Shown here: one piece after another, positions 43,012 to 51,662 of the stretch
Layout: each line of letters starts with the position of its first letter
How positions within the stretch are numbered: the first letter of the stretch is position 1
NCBI GenBank assembly: GCA_002067205.1
Contig: MVQL01000146.1
Coordinates: 1-63,466 of the forward strand
From: Pelotomaculum sp. PtaB.Bin104
GTDB taxonomy: Bacteria; Bacillota; Desulfotomaculia; Desulfotomaculales; Pelotomaculaceae
Direction of reading: 5' to 3'
DNA length: 63,466 bases
Notes under the pieces: generated by a model
What the model saw: only the letters and a program-made list of their open reading frames with translations
The model's database searches: none
Told to the model about the DNA's origin: nothing
Translations under genes and position numbers: made by a program

Positions 43012-43212
43012 TTATACCTTTTGGTTAATATTTTCCCCGGCAGTGGATATTATTTCATCGATCCTGTCGAGAACTTCATCTTCGTAAAAAAAAGCTTGAC
43101 ACGATGGACACTTAAGGGCTGGGATGTTTGCGATAACTAGTACCATGCTTTCAACTTTATATTGTTCACAGGTTGTAGTTTCCACCAGGGAAGCTCCGCA
43201 ATCACATCTCAT
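43012..43212 (-). CDS. YgiT-type zinc-finger antitoxin
   Basis: 66 aa from the ATG at 43212. MRCDCGASLVETTT and ALKCPSCQAFFYEDEVLDRI give the two CxxC knuckles of the MqsA/YgiT type. It follows the DUF4258 toxin gene at once; toxin-first order is typical. Confidence 0.8.
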   Translation of the reverse strand: MRCDCGASLVETTTCEQYKVESMVLVIANIPALKCPSCQAFFYEDEVLDRIDEIISTAGENINQKV

Positions 43213-43213
43213 A

Positions 43214-43600
43214 TTAAACCCTCCTCTTGCGCGTAATTCCGTCATCGTGAAATTGTTCAAAGTCTACCCAGTAGACGGTTATTACAGATGCTTTTGGTGT
43301 ATCATTGATAATACATACATGTACTGGCGTTTGTTTCCCCGGCGGTGCGCCTACATTTACAAGTATTTTTTCCGGGTGACCGTGGCTCCAAACAAAGTCT
43401 ACAAGCTGTATATTCCCTTCAGCCACTTGTTCACGCACCCATGTTCGGTCAATACCCCTGTCTTGCATCCTCTGCCTGGCATGTGATTTCCAGAATATCT
43501 TATGCTCCTTGAATTTGACTTGTATTTCGGATAACGTTTTTGCCGGATCAAACAATGTCTCACCTGCCCTTATAGTATTTTCTTTTTTAAAAGTTGTCAA
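43214..43600 (-). CDS. DUF4258 (RelE-like) toxin
   Basis: 128 aa. FWKSHARQRMQDRGIDRTWV is the DUF4258 core, followed by strands (KILVNVGAPPGKQTPVHV; ASVITVYWVD). Likely an RNA-targeting toxin paired with the YgiT-type protein. It has a terminator in its leader (43688-43731). Confidence 0.8.
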   Translation of the reverse strand: MTTFKKENTIRAGETLFDPAKTLSEIQVKFKEHKIFWKSHARQRMQDRGIDRTWVREQVAEGNIQLVDFVWSHGHPEKILVNVGAPPGKQTPVHVCIINDTPKASVITVYWVDFEQFHDDGITRKRRV

Positions 43601-43687
43601 TTCTTATCTCTTCTTCTAAGGAAATAATAATTGACTGGTACGCGCGTACTTTTTCGGCCCCCTTTATCCATAAATATCTATAAATTT

Positions 43688-43731
43688 AAAAAAGCCTTAC
43701 CGTTTCCCAAGAGGAAAATATAAGGCTTTTG
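43688..43731 (-). terminator. Leader terminator, CCTTGTCTTT family
   Basis: Minus strand GTGTCCAAAAGCCTTATATT...ACGGTAAGGCTTTTTTAAATT, followed by about 50 nt nearly identical to the segment after 44797 (GGGGGCCGAAAAAGTACGCG). Confidence 0.85.
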
Positions 43732-43758
43732 GACACAGGTATAATTATTAAGCTCAGC

Positions 43759-44220
43759 CTACATAGGATGTGCAGCTTTTACCCACTGAAAAAATTCTGC
43801 AGGCGTTCCGATTGGAATACCCTTATGATTTCCCAGTTCAAGCATGTGTCTGCGATCATGTGAGATTATATATTCTGCTTTACCGGTTTCTGCAGCCCAA
43901 AGAAATGGATCGTCTTTCCGATCCCTGGACACTGGCGGCCAGTCCTCGGGCATTTCGTCATCAATCGGGTATCCGAAATAATGGTATATAGTTTCCAGAA
44001 GTTCAATTGTTTCAGGTAACTGTTCTGGTTCCATCTTTTTTTGATATGATTTATCCCATAGTCTTTCTGTGATTTCAAGGGCCTCATTAAAAATAAAATC
44101 ACTCCACACGGGAGCGATGTTGCCCTTAAGGATAAATTTTAGGATATAGGATCTCATGAATACCGATGGAACCAAGACATTAGTATCAATTACGACGGGA
44201 ACGACGACTATTTTTGACAT
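43759..44220 (-). CDS. PIN-domain toxin (VapC-like)
   Basis: 153 aa. VVIDTNVLVPSVF (first Asp), NEALEITERLW (Glu), RDRKDDPFLWAAETGKAEYIISHDRRHM (central and final Asp) fit the PIN ribonuclease fold. The 60-aa gene upstream overlaps by 35 bp and is its probable antitoxin. Confidence 0.85.
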   Translation of the reverse strand: MSKIVVVPVVIDTNVLVPSVFMRSYILKFILKGNIAPVWSDFIFNEALEITERLWDKSYQKKMEPEQLPETIELLETIYHYFGYPIDDEMPEDWPPVSRDRKDDPFLWAAETGKAEYIISHDRRHMLELGNHKGIPIGTPAEFFQWVKAAHPM

Positions 44221-44368
44221 CTAAAAATGCCTCGAATACATCTTTCTCTAATTGCTCACGAGTAATGCCTGCAGCAATTGTTCTCCTGGTTATTCTTTCT
44301 GATAACTCAAAGGCTCTAGCCCTCATCTTCTCTTTTGCGGTGGTTTCTGTTCTGACTGCAACGGCCAT
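44186..44368 (-). CDS. Antitoxin of the PIN pair
   Basis: 60 aa from the ATG at 44368 behind AGGAGGGCGAGCAAG. Charged and helical (TTAKEKMRARAFELSERITRR, then EQLEKDVFEAFLD). Overlaps the toxin start. The IS-like remnant upstream has probably replaced its natural promoter region. Confidence 0.7.
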   Translation of the reverse strand: MAVAVRTETTAKEKMRARAFELSERITRRTIAAGITREQLEKDVFEAFLDVKNSRRSRRN

Positions 44369-44419
44369 CTTGCTCGCCCTCCTTTTTAATCTCCGCATTT
44401 TTCCACCTCCAGGAACGTA

Positions 44420-44690
44420 CTTTATGTGACATCCTCCCCTCACTGAGAAGATGTCACCCGTGGCGCCGGGGTCCATGATTAGGTGCCCCGGAGGTTTCTG
44501 CATTGCTGCAGCACACGCGCGAGTTTCATCGCGGTGGCCCGGCCACAAGGCAAGGGGTCGTTAATTTTTGACCCGTCGTTTCGGGCTCGCGCCAGGCGAG
44601 GGTGTCCGTATATCCCCTCAATAAATTGAGGGAGATTACAGCCCCCTCGCGCTCCCCCGTTATTCTAAAGTATGCCCTGGGAGTAACAAT
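44420..44690. mobile_element. IS200/IS605-type remnant between a leader and its gene
   Basis: Bounded by hairpins (GACATCCTCCCC...GATGTC at 44429-44454; CCCCTCAATAAATTGAGGG at about 44615-44634) with decayed GC-rich sequence between. It separates leader module A from the PIN antitoxin gene. Confidence 0.5.
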
Positions 44691-44796
44691 TAAAACTATT
44701 GTTTGCCATAAGCGTATCATTGCCTTATTTAGATGTCAAGTTTTTATCAAACGCGTACTTTTTCGGCCCCCTTTATCCATAAATATCTATAAATTT

Positions 44797-44914
44797 AAAA
44801 AAGCCTTACCGTTTCCCAAGAGGAAAAGATAAGGCTTTTGGACACAATAATATTATTTTAGTTCAACCAAATTGGCTGAAAAATTAAACTTTCGTCCGGC
44901 ATCTAAAAGCGCCG
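44797..44914 (-). promoter_or_regulatory. Leader module A: CCGG hairpin plus terminator
   Basis: Minus strand: TTGCTT and TATATT (candidate promoter, 16 bp spacing), CGGCGCTTTTAGATGCCGGAC (44894-44914), TTCAGCCAATTTGGTTGAA, TGTGTCCAAAA, hairpin CCTTATCTTTTCC/GGGAAACGGTAAGG and T run (44797-44840). Same order and largely the same sequence as module B at 16100-16223. Confidence 0.7.
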
Positions 44915-45017
44915 AGAATATATACTAACAAAATTGAAAAGCAACACTTGCATATAGAGAAGTTTTGTACAACAACAATTAATGCCAAGAGCGGCACCTG
45001 AGTAAATTTTAGCACAA

Positions 45018-45662
45018 CTACAAAATAGTTTCAATACTTTTTTCTTCGGGAAATTGGACAGCCTCCTCGGGCTGTCCAATTTCGTTGTAGAAGGCGTACC
45101 GCAGGGGCTTGTCAAGTAAATCGCGATCCGTTGTCATCCGGAACGGAATTCCCAGGTTTAGTTTTATCAAGTCCTCGGAAACAACCAATACCCTCGGGAG
45201 GCTTTTAAGTATGTCCGGCAGGAGTACCGTGCTTTCTCCCTTACGTAACACCAGAACCGGATAAGACGCTCCGTTAAACCATATCATTCCGGTCAGCGGG
45301 GCGGGGCATAAGGCCGCTTCGCACGGGGTTATCCGCCTTATCCTGACGTACAGTTGGGCAAAGGCCAGCCGTTTGAAAGCTAGTTCGAGATCGATTTCGG
45401 GTTCGAGGCTGTAGACGTTTATCCGGTTTTCGGTACCCTCCAGTTTAAATTTGGCTATCACCTTCTGGTTGGCGAGGCTTTTTAATTTCTTTCTCGAACA
45501 CAGGATACTTTCAATCTGAAAACCTGCCATTACTCCGCAGTCTTTTAACATATTCAGGAGGACTATTTCCTGGGGCGTTGGCTCGACCAGGTTATAAAGG
45601 CTTTTGTAAGTATAAAATACCTTGTAATTGTTGAGCGGTGAGAATGGAGACAGTTTTTGCAT
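45018..45662 (-). CDS. Winged-helix replication-relaxation-like protein
   Basis: 214 aa; ATG behind GAAAGGATGATAAA. The N-terminal half looks like a winged helix (QEIVLLNMLKDCGVMAGFQI; KKLKSLANQKVIAKF), and the C-terminal half resembles the body of the protein at 56037. May be a diverged replication-relaxation-family member. Controlled by the second promoter-attenuator leader (45694-45847). Confidence 0.55.
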   Translation of the reverse strand: MQKLSPFSPLNNYKVFYTYKSLYNLVEPTPQEIVLLNMLKDCGVMAGFQIESILCSRKKLKSLANQKVIAKFKLEGTENRINVYSLEPEIDLELAFKRLAFAQLYVRIRRITPCEAALCPAPLTGMIWFNGASYPVLVLRKGESTVLLPDILKSLPRVLVVSEDLIKLNLGIPFRMTTDRDLLDKPLRYAFYNEIGQPEEAVQFPEEKSIETIL

Positions 45663-45693
45663 TTTATCATCCTTTCAGGGTTTTAAAAAACAA

Positions 45694-45847
45694 AAACCCG
45701 CTCGCCTGGTTGGGCCAGGTTTGCGGGTTTGGATTTAAACATTGTGACATTTTTTTTAGATGTTTTTGACAATGAAAAAATTTCCCGTATCCATTTGTGA
45801 ATACGGGTTGTTTTGATTATTATACCATTTTAGCGTTGTGTTTGCAA
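45694..45847 (-). promoter_or_regulatory. Promoter and attenuator leader (copy 2)
   Basis: TTGCAA (45842-45847), 17 bp, TATAAT (45819-45824); about 50 nt later the conserved ATGTCACAATGTT block (45737-45767), then hairpin AAACCCGCAAACC/GGTTTGCGGGTTT-type stem (45694-45730) and T run. An extra upstream hairpin CCCGTATTCACAA...GGATACGGG sits at 45784-45806. Confidence 0.8.
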
Positions 45848-45941
45848 TACATTCAAGGCAAAAAGTTAACTGCAAATTAAAACTTAGAGCAAGTATTCCC
45901 TTTTTCGCTGCCGTTGCAATCACTCAAAGTGGTATCAACAG

Positions 45942-46170
45942 CTACCCGAATATCTGTATATATCTATACATCCAATCAGTTGACTGCCATTCTTGTGATC
46001 CGCACAGGGGAATAGTGGCCACAGTTTTGCTACTCACGCCACGAACCTGTATAGGACACTGAAGTTTCCTTCTTAGAACTGCACTCATCTCCGGCAAGCC
46101 GGCGCATCTTGCAGCTCCCACATTCAGCCTTACCACAAAGGCATACTGCTCACCGGCATCCCCTTTCGAG
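45942..46170 (-). other. Decayed sequence downstream of the intein-bearing helicase
   Basis: A frame reading LNVGAARCAGLPEMSAVLRR and on to WMYRYIQIFG is open but has no start signal. It may be a fragment of an unrelated element. I cannot identify it. Confidence 0.25.
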
Positions 46171-46175
46171 AAGGG

Positions 46176-49100
46176 TTAGTCGATAAGCAGACCCGGATCT
46201 TGAACTCCTGTTGTTTTTTCCGCGAGACAGCCCGATTCGGACACGAAACCGGATATTCTTCTTTCTTTTTCTTCATAACCGCTTATATAAAGCCTTTCCC
46301 TGGCCCTGGTCATCCCCACATAAAAAACCCTGCGTTCTTCTTCGATTTCTTCCAATGTCGCTGCCTTCTTTGAGGGAAAGTGGCCCGTTGTGCAGTTAAT
46401 TAAAAATACTACAGGGAATTCAAGGCCCTTTGAAGAGTGTACCGTCATAAGCTGAACCTTGCCTTCGGTTTTATTTTCTTTTTCACCGGTTAGCTTAATT
46501 TTCCTGACCCATTCTGTAAAATCTTTAATATTTTTAAACCTGCCAGCAATTTTTTCTATCAAATCCAGACGGTCTACATCAAAGCAAAGATCGAGGTCGG
46601 GAAACTTTCGTCGCGCATAGGCTATCGCAGCGCCGGCGTCCGGGAGCATATCCATACGGACGCTTCCGGCATTCAAAAAGATTCTCATCGCCTTAAGGTC
46701 ATTGTTTGTTTTGGCTGTTGTGTACGCGGCTTTCACACCTCCCGATTCCAGGGCACCGATGTATTCACTCTTTTGGGCGGTTCTCAGACAGCCCAGGACG
46801 ACATTTTCATATCCCGGGGAACCTATTTTGTTTGTGAGAAGCGTGAGATGGTTTAAGACAGCATCCATATCGGCAGTTTGGAACAAGGGTGTTCCGTTTC
46901 TGTGTACATAGTGTGGGATATTGGCTTTTTTCAGGCTTACCGACGACAATGCGTCGCCCTGGCTGTTGTTCCGGTAAAGCACGGCGATATGCTCCGGTTT
47001 CACCCCGGCCTGTAGAAGTCCGTCGATCTTTTCTGCCACCCATTCGTATTCTTCGGTTATACTCGGGAAGTTCTCGAAAAATACAGCCCTGCCCTTCTCT
47101 TGTCTTGCGGCGATGATCTCTTTGGGGCGCCGCATTGTGTTGTGTCTAATTAATGAGTCGGCGGCCGCCACTACCCCGGGATGACACCGGTAATTCCGCT
47201 TTAATTGAATCTCTTTTAAATTCGGGTAAATTCCCCGAAGGTTTAAGATGCGCTCTATCGAGCTTCCACGGAAGGTGTAGAGGCAGTTATGAACCACAAA
47301 ACCACCAGCTACATAATTCCTGTAATATGGCACATTAATATCATAGACAAGACCATTATATTGATTAAACTCAACAGATGTTACCTCTTCTTCCGCTATA
47401 ATATCACCATCAAGAACAGGAACCAGCATCCCCTTTCTTACATGAGATAACGGCATGAACTTGTACTTCTCGCCTGTTAATTTTGCCTTTATCTCTAAGG
47501 ACAGATTAAGAATTTCTTCTTGCATCTTTTGCATAGTTTGCCAAAGTGAATCATAGTTCCCGTTTGATGTTCTGCCATTCCAGTATGTCGTACCTCCAGG
47601 AGTACTTTTAATCGAATTGCCCATATAATTCATTCCGAGCTTTGCAAACTCTTCGTCAACAGTATTATATGTCAATTCATGATTATGAAGCTCAAATAGT
47701 CCTTTACTCCACCTGCTGCCACCATGGACCATCTTACTAGAGCCAAACATTGTAAAGTGCAGCTTCCTTGCTCCACGATTATCTGTTGTACGCGCCTTTG
47801 GAAAATGATGTGGCTCTTCAGGATTAAGTAGCTTATCTTGCATTAACTTGTGAGCTCTTTTTCTGGTGTCGATTAAACCAAAAAGCTTATCAACCAATTT
47901 CTGGGTTATGCTCATATCTCTACCATTCGTATGGAAGACACATGTTGGTAGGCCATATTTAACAGAATAATATTGCTCATAAAAGCAAGCCTCTTCCAGT
48001 TTATCACATACTTCCAAAATCCAGAGGGTATTTCCTTTTTCCTGGCGTAACCGAACTTCATGTCCATTCACCAGACCTTTAACCGAACCCTTATAGTTGC
48101 TTCTTACAGTTGAAGTTCTGCCAATTCTATATCCTAGCTTTTTACTATACATCAAGTAAACAAGATAACGATTTTTCTCTGGTGTCATCCTAGCAAACAC
48201 ACAATGTTCTGGAGTCCCTGTTAACTGTTTGCCACTTGAAGTTATAACCTTTACAATTGGTCCTGAGTAATACCTGCTCATTACCTTTTCTGGGTGTACC
48301 GTTATTGTTGTCCCGTGGCCATTGGCAACTATCAGTTCGTTATCATTCTTTATATCCTTAATAGCTACTGCGCCCTGTTTTGTTGCTATTAAGGTATCTG
48401 GCAGTAAACATTGATCTTCATCGCCCACCCAGAACGTATTGTCCCAGGGTGATATAAACCTGGTTATTACATCCTGTGCTAAATTATTATCCTGGGCCTC
48501 GTCGATGAAGACAAAGTGCCAGCGGCCTTTCGGATATCCGGGGGTATCTCCGGGGTAGGTGTAATCCATTAGCTGTATCCCCTTGGGGCCTCTGAACGCA
48601 TTGCATAACTGTACGAGTAAGAAGTCCTGATCGGTGAGGCGGTTCTCTTTGAGGTAATTAAGGTACTGCCTATAGCCTTCAAGCAGTTGTTTTTCTTTTC
48701 TTGTTGAGGGTTTGATCTCCTGGGGAGAAACCAGGCTGTTGAGATTGAGGCTTATGAAACCGTCCAGGTCCTCCAACTTACAACTTAACTCCATGTTTTT
48801 CAGAATACTGAAACGATCCAGGATGATATCGGGGATATGCCCGGTAAACTCTTTCATAAGCATGTAGGCCAGGGCATGGTATGTCCGGACGGTAATTTGT
48901 TTGGCCTTGTCCCCGAGTTTGGCCTTTAGGCGCTCCTGCATTTCCAGTTGTGCTTTTTTCGTAAAGGTAAGGCATAGTATCCGCCTGGGATCTACGCCTC
49001 TCTGAACCAACAAAGTTACGCGAGTTATAAGGGTTGATGTTTTGCCGCTACCGGCCGGAGCGACACAGAGCAGCGGGCCTAAGTAGTGCTCCGCCGCTTT

Positions 49101-49487
49101 CGACTGTTCGGGGTCTAATCCGGCGGCTTTTAATTCGATTGCCTTACGTTTTGGTGGGAACCTGATCTCTGAAACGTCAGTTACTTGCCTAAACCGGGAT
49201 AGATGCCTGATGGCCTTCTCCACAGTAAGAGGACAGTTTACAGGGGGTGGGTCGGAGATGGTGCGCAGTTTTTCACATAGCGCTTCAGGGTTTTCTATTG
49301 CATATACCGCGGGGACATCGTTAATGTAATGCGGGTAGATGGCATAGTGATAAAGTTTAAATACGTCATCGTAAGTATCCACCTTTACATCATATACAAT
49401 CGGTTCCGCCCTTATGGGCATCGGCGAAGTGAGATTTGTAATATTAACCGCATGTTTTAATTTTCCAATTAAAATATTAGCGCGCAA
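46176..49487 (-). CDS. UvrD/PcrA-type helicase with an intein
   Basis: 1103 aa from a TTG behind AAAGGA. N-extein: Walker A APAGSGKT (residues 143-150), FIDEAQDNN, and motif III ending GDEDQ (355-359). An intein of 375 aa follows (CLLPDTLI ... VVHN), then the C-extein CLYTFRGSS, KRNYRC, VMTVHSSKGLEFPVVF-like motif V and YVGMTRARERLYISG (motif VI). Spliced length 728 aa, normal for PcrA. Such helicases act in plasmid replication and repair. The intein sits in the conserved motif III between Q and C, the usual site in related helicases. Confidence 0.93.
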   Translation of the reverse strand: MRANILIGKLKHAVNITNLTSPMPIRAEPIVYDVKVDTYDDVFKLYHYAIYPHYINDVPAVYAIENPEALCEKLRTISDPPPVNCPLTVEKAIRHLSRFRQVTDVSEIRFPPKRKAIELKAAGLDPEQSKAAEHYLGPLLCVAPAGSGKTSTLITRVTLLVQRGVDPRRILCLTFTKKAQLEMQERLKAKLGDKAKQITVRTYHALAYMLMKEFTGHIPDIILDRFSILKNMELSCKLEDLDGFISLNLNSLVSPQEIKPSTRKEKQLLEGYRQYLNYLKENRLTDQDFLLVQLCNAFRGPKGIQLMDYTYPGDTPGYPKGRWHFVFIDEAQDNNLAQDVITRFISPWDNTFWVGDEDQCLLPDTLIATKQGAVAIKDIKNDNELIVANGHGTTITVHPEKVMSRYYSGPIVKVITSSGKQLTGTPEHCVFARMTPEKNRYLVYLMYSKKLGYRIGRTSTVRSNYKGSVKGLVNGHEVRLRQEKGNTLWILEVCDKLEEACFYEQYYSVKYGLPTCVFHTNGRDMSITQKLVDKLFGLIDTRKRAHKLMQDKLLNPEEPHHFPKARTTDNRGARKLHFTMFGSSKMVHGGSRWSKGLFELHNHELTYNTVDEEFAKLGMNYMGNSIKSTPGGTTYWNGRTSNGNYDSLWQTMQKMQEEILNLSLEIKAKLTGEKYKFMPLSHVRKGMLVPVLDGDIIAEEEVTSVEFNQYNGLVYDINVPYYRNYVAGGFVVHNCLYTFRGSSIERILNLRGIYPNLKEIQLKRNYRCHPGVVAAADSLIRHNTMRRPKEIIAARQEKGRAVFFENFPSITEEYEWVAEKIDGLLQAGVKPEHIAVLYRNNSQGDALSSVSLKKANIPHYVHRNGTPLFQTADMDAVLNHLTLLTNKIGSPGYENVVLGCLRTAQKSEYIGALESGGVKAAYTTAKTNNDLKAMRIFLNAGSVRMDMLPDAGAAIAYARRKFPDLDLCFDVDRLDLIEKIAGRFKNIKDFTEWVRKIKLTGEKENKTEGKVQLMTVHSSKGLEFPVVFLINCTTGHFPSKKAATLEEIEEERRVFYVGMTRARERLYISGYEEKERRISGFVSESGCLAEKTTGVQDPGLLID
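47286..48410 (-). other. Intein with GIY-YIG-like endonuclease domain
   Basis: 375 codons. N-splice block CLLPDTLIATKQGAV; block B-like GTPEHCVF; C-splice VYDINVPYYRNYVAGGFVVHN-type end (N last, C+1). The insert has YLVYLMYSKKLGYRIGRTSTVR and FYEQYYSVKYGLPTCVFH, which look like the Y-Y-G-R-E pattern of GIY-YIG nucleases and not LAGLIDADG. Coordinates are nucleotide positions of the intein only. Confidence 0.88.
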
Positions 49488-49608
49488 AGCAAGTTTCCTT
49501 TCTAATTAGGAAAATCTTTCTTTTTACCGAAAAATTAATTGGGGGCGCCCTAAGTGAGTTTGTGGCAAAGGAGTGACAGTTTATTGTTTTTCCCTTTCAT
49601 GGCGCCCC

Positions 49609-49640
49609 AAAAAAATAAAACCCCAAGTATCTCGGGGGGG
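49609..49640 (-). terminator. Terminator after the ParB-like gene
   Basis: Minus strand CCCCGAGATACTTGGGG followed by TTTTATTTTTTT, directly after the ParB stop. Confidence 0.7.
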
Positions 49641-50837
49641 TTAAAGTGCAATTTCGTCTGCTTTTTCTTTCTTTTCGGCCTTTCTTTTTGCAAACCTTTC
49701 CTGGGCCTGGCGCATAACGTCCCTGATGGACTCAAGTACCCGTAAATGCCTGGTAAAGCACATATTGATGGAGTTATAAGGGTCTTCTTCTATTTCGTTC
49801 AGCATGATTTCCAGCTTGCCCTTAAACTCCAGGAGCGGATTAAGCGTCCTATTAGCCAGGTTGACGACCGGATCTGCCAGGCTCTTCTTCTGTTTGGCTT
49901 CGCCAGCCTGCTGGTTCAGGTACTCGATTTCCATGACAAGGTGGTTTTTCTCTTTTTCGAGCTTGGCGATGTCTTCGAGAAGGTTTTGCCTCCGGGTATC
50001 GTTGTTAAGTTCTTCAATGACGCTGTCTTTCTCGTTTAATTCGTCGAGCAGTTTATTGACTATCTCGTGCCCCTTTTTATTATCCTCTTCCATATCGGCA
50101 AGCGCCTGCCTTACTTCTTCGAGTTCGCGGCTAACTTCCCGCAAGGCTTCTTCTTTTTCGGAGAGTTGTTTCTCTAAGACAGTATTATTTTTTGTTTTTA
50201 TTTCCTCTTCGATCTGCCTACGCAACTCTTTTGCTTCAGCCGCCTTTATTTCAGTTATCTTTTTACCGTAGCTTTCCAGGAGAGATTTCTGGGTCTCCGG
50301 GGAAAGGTGGGCCAACTCATGGGCCGCCGTGGTGCCGAGTTCGCCGGAGGAAACAAGGGCCTGAATTTCGGGGATAAGGTCATTGAGCTTAAGAAGACGG
50401 TTCAGATTTTTTGTGTTTATACCAACTGCATCTGCTATATCTTTTGCTGTTTTATTTTCCTCATTTTGAGGAAATTTCGGACCCTGTTTAACTCCCCAAT
50501 ACTTCTTCAGAAAAGCCGCTCGCCGTGCCTTCTTCATCGGATCATTATCGGACTGGCGCCGCTCTTCGTTGTCGGCAATCATAAGGTATTCGGCTTCCTC
50601 ATCTGATACGTCCATGACGGTGATCGGCACTTCCTGAAGCCCTAATTCCAGGGCAATCCTGTAGCGCTGGTGACCTGCCAGGATTGTGTAGTCCGGCTTG
50701 ACTTTCAGAGGATCGCGGATACCGTGGGCCTTGATACTGCGCTTGATCTCTTCGTATTTTTCCGGTTCTAAATCACTGTAGTAGTCTGTGTTCTTTGGGT
50801 GCGGTTTCAAGAGGTTGACGGATATTTCATTGGGCAT
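49641..50837 (-). CDS. ParB-like protein with long coiled coil
   Basis: 398 aa from the ATG at 50837. Residues 5-100 are a ParB/Srx fold: LKPHPKNTDYYSDLEPEKYEEI, IRDPLKVKPDYTILAGHQRYRIALELG (box II). An HTH (TAKDIADAVGINTKNLNRLLKL) follows, then a long coiled coil (about 190-330). No ParA gene is adjacent. It may be a regulator or segregation helper beside the ParM system. Confidence 0.87.
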   Translation of the reverse strand: MPNEISVNLLKPHPKNTDYYSDLEPEKYEEIKRSIKAHGIRDPLKVKPDYTILAGHQRYRIALELGLQEVPITVMDVSDEEAEYLMIADNEERRQSDNDPMKKARRAAFLKKYWGVKQGPKFPQNEENKTAKDIADAVGINTKNLNRLLKLNDLIPEIQALVSSGELGTTAAHELAHLSPETQKSLLESYGKKITEIKAAEAKELRRQIEEEIKTKNNTVLEKQLSEKEEALREVSRELEEVRQALADMEEDNKKGHEIVNKLLDELNEKDSVIEELNNDTRRQNLLEDIAKLEKEKNHLVMEIEYLNQQAGEAKQKKSLADPVVNLANRTLNPLLEFKGKLEIMLNEIEEDPYNSINMCFTRHLRVLESIRDVMRQAQERFAKRKAEKKEKADEIAL

Positions 50838-50888
50838 GTTTGGCACTCCCCTTCCTTTATTTGGCTTAAAAAGGTACGCGCGTAACGA

Positions 50889-51149
50889 TTAAGCTGTCTC
50901 TTCCAGCTCGGACACGCCACGTTTCAAATAAAGCACCTTAATGCCACGCTTCTTGGCTTCCTTCTTGACGTGCCACATCATTAGATGGTTAATGAAACCT
51001 GTTAGCATAACTACCAAGTCTACGGCCGGCAGGAACGGCATTTTCTTATTCCTGCCGTCCCAGTGAAGCACTTCTTTAACACCAAACTTCTTTTCGAGAT
51101 AGGTTCCTTTGGTGCCAATACTATCGGCCCCTACAACCAAACATCGCAT
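50889..51149 (-). CDS. DUF2325 protein
   Basis: 86 aa from the ATG at 51149. RCLVVGADSIGTKGTYLEKKF, EVLHWDGRNKKMP, PAVDLVVMLTGFINHLMMWHVKKEAKKRGIKVLYLKRG is the DUF2325 pattern. Unknown function; often on plasmids and phages of Firmicutes. Confidence 0.85.
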   Translation of the reverse strand: MRCLVVGADSIGTKGTYLEKKFGVKEVLHWDGRNKKMPFLPAVDLVVMLTGFINHLMMWHVKKEAKKRGIKVLYLKRGVSELEETA

Positions 51150-51196
51150 TATTTGTACCTGCCTTTCTTGGAGATTTTGTAAAGTATACTTTCGTA

Positions 51197-51610
51197 TTAT
51201 TTTGATATTTTTGTAACCTTGAGCCGTTTCCGGCCCCATTTCAGCGCTTCGTCCCTGCTCTCGAAAAACAAATCAACCCGGTTCCCCTTGATAGCGCCTC
51301 CAGTGTCCTCAGCCCTGGCGTACCCGTACCCAGGCACATAAAATTCTGTACCAAGAGGAATCACCGCCGGGTCTACGGCAGCTACGCCGGGGCGGGCTTC
51401 GGTGCCCATGCGAGTTACTCCCCTGCCGTCCATACCAGGATCATTTTTGCTATAGGCAGTCGCCACAACTTCCAGGGTTTCCTGCCGGGAAGCACCCCGG
51501 GAAACTTCTTGGGCACGATCTGGCGCCTGTTGTACTTGCATAGGCGTTATTTCCGGCCTTTCGGTGCGAACAGGTTGGGGTGCCGCTAGGAAAAATAGTG
51601 CAATGAGCAA
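51197..51610 (-). CDS. 3D-domain cell-wall protein
   Basis: 137 aa from a TTG; a hydrophobic N-terminus (LLIALFFLAAPQPV) acts as signal or anchor. The 3D fold: VVATAYS, MDGRGVTRMGTEARPGVAAVD, IPLGTEFYVPGYGYARAEDTGGAIKGNRVDLFF. Three conserved Asp fit the lytic transglycosylase-like barrel. May help DNA transfer through the wall. The GGAGG site is not matched by an in-frame ATG. Driven by the third promoter-attenuator leader. Confidence 0.85.
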   Translation of the reverse strand: MLIALFFLAAPQPVRTERPEITPMQVQQAPDRAQEVSRGASRQETLEVVATAYSKNDPGMDGRGVTRMGTEARPGVAAVDPAVIPLGTEFYVPGYGYARAEDTGGAIKGNRVDLFFESRDEALKWGRKRLKVTKISK

Positions 51611-51662
51611 AAATAACTTGTTGGGAATATTTACCTTTAACCACCTCCGTTAAAAATAAAAA

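Noticed and set aside
45942..46136. 64-codon frame as a gene
   Set aside because: No start signal or known family; sits in decayed sequence after the helicase, so recorded only as an unexplained remnant.
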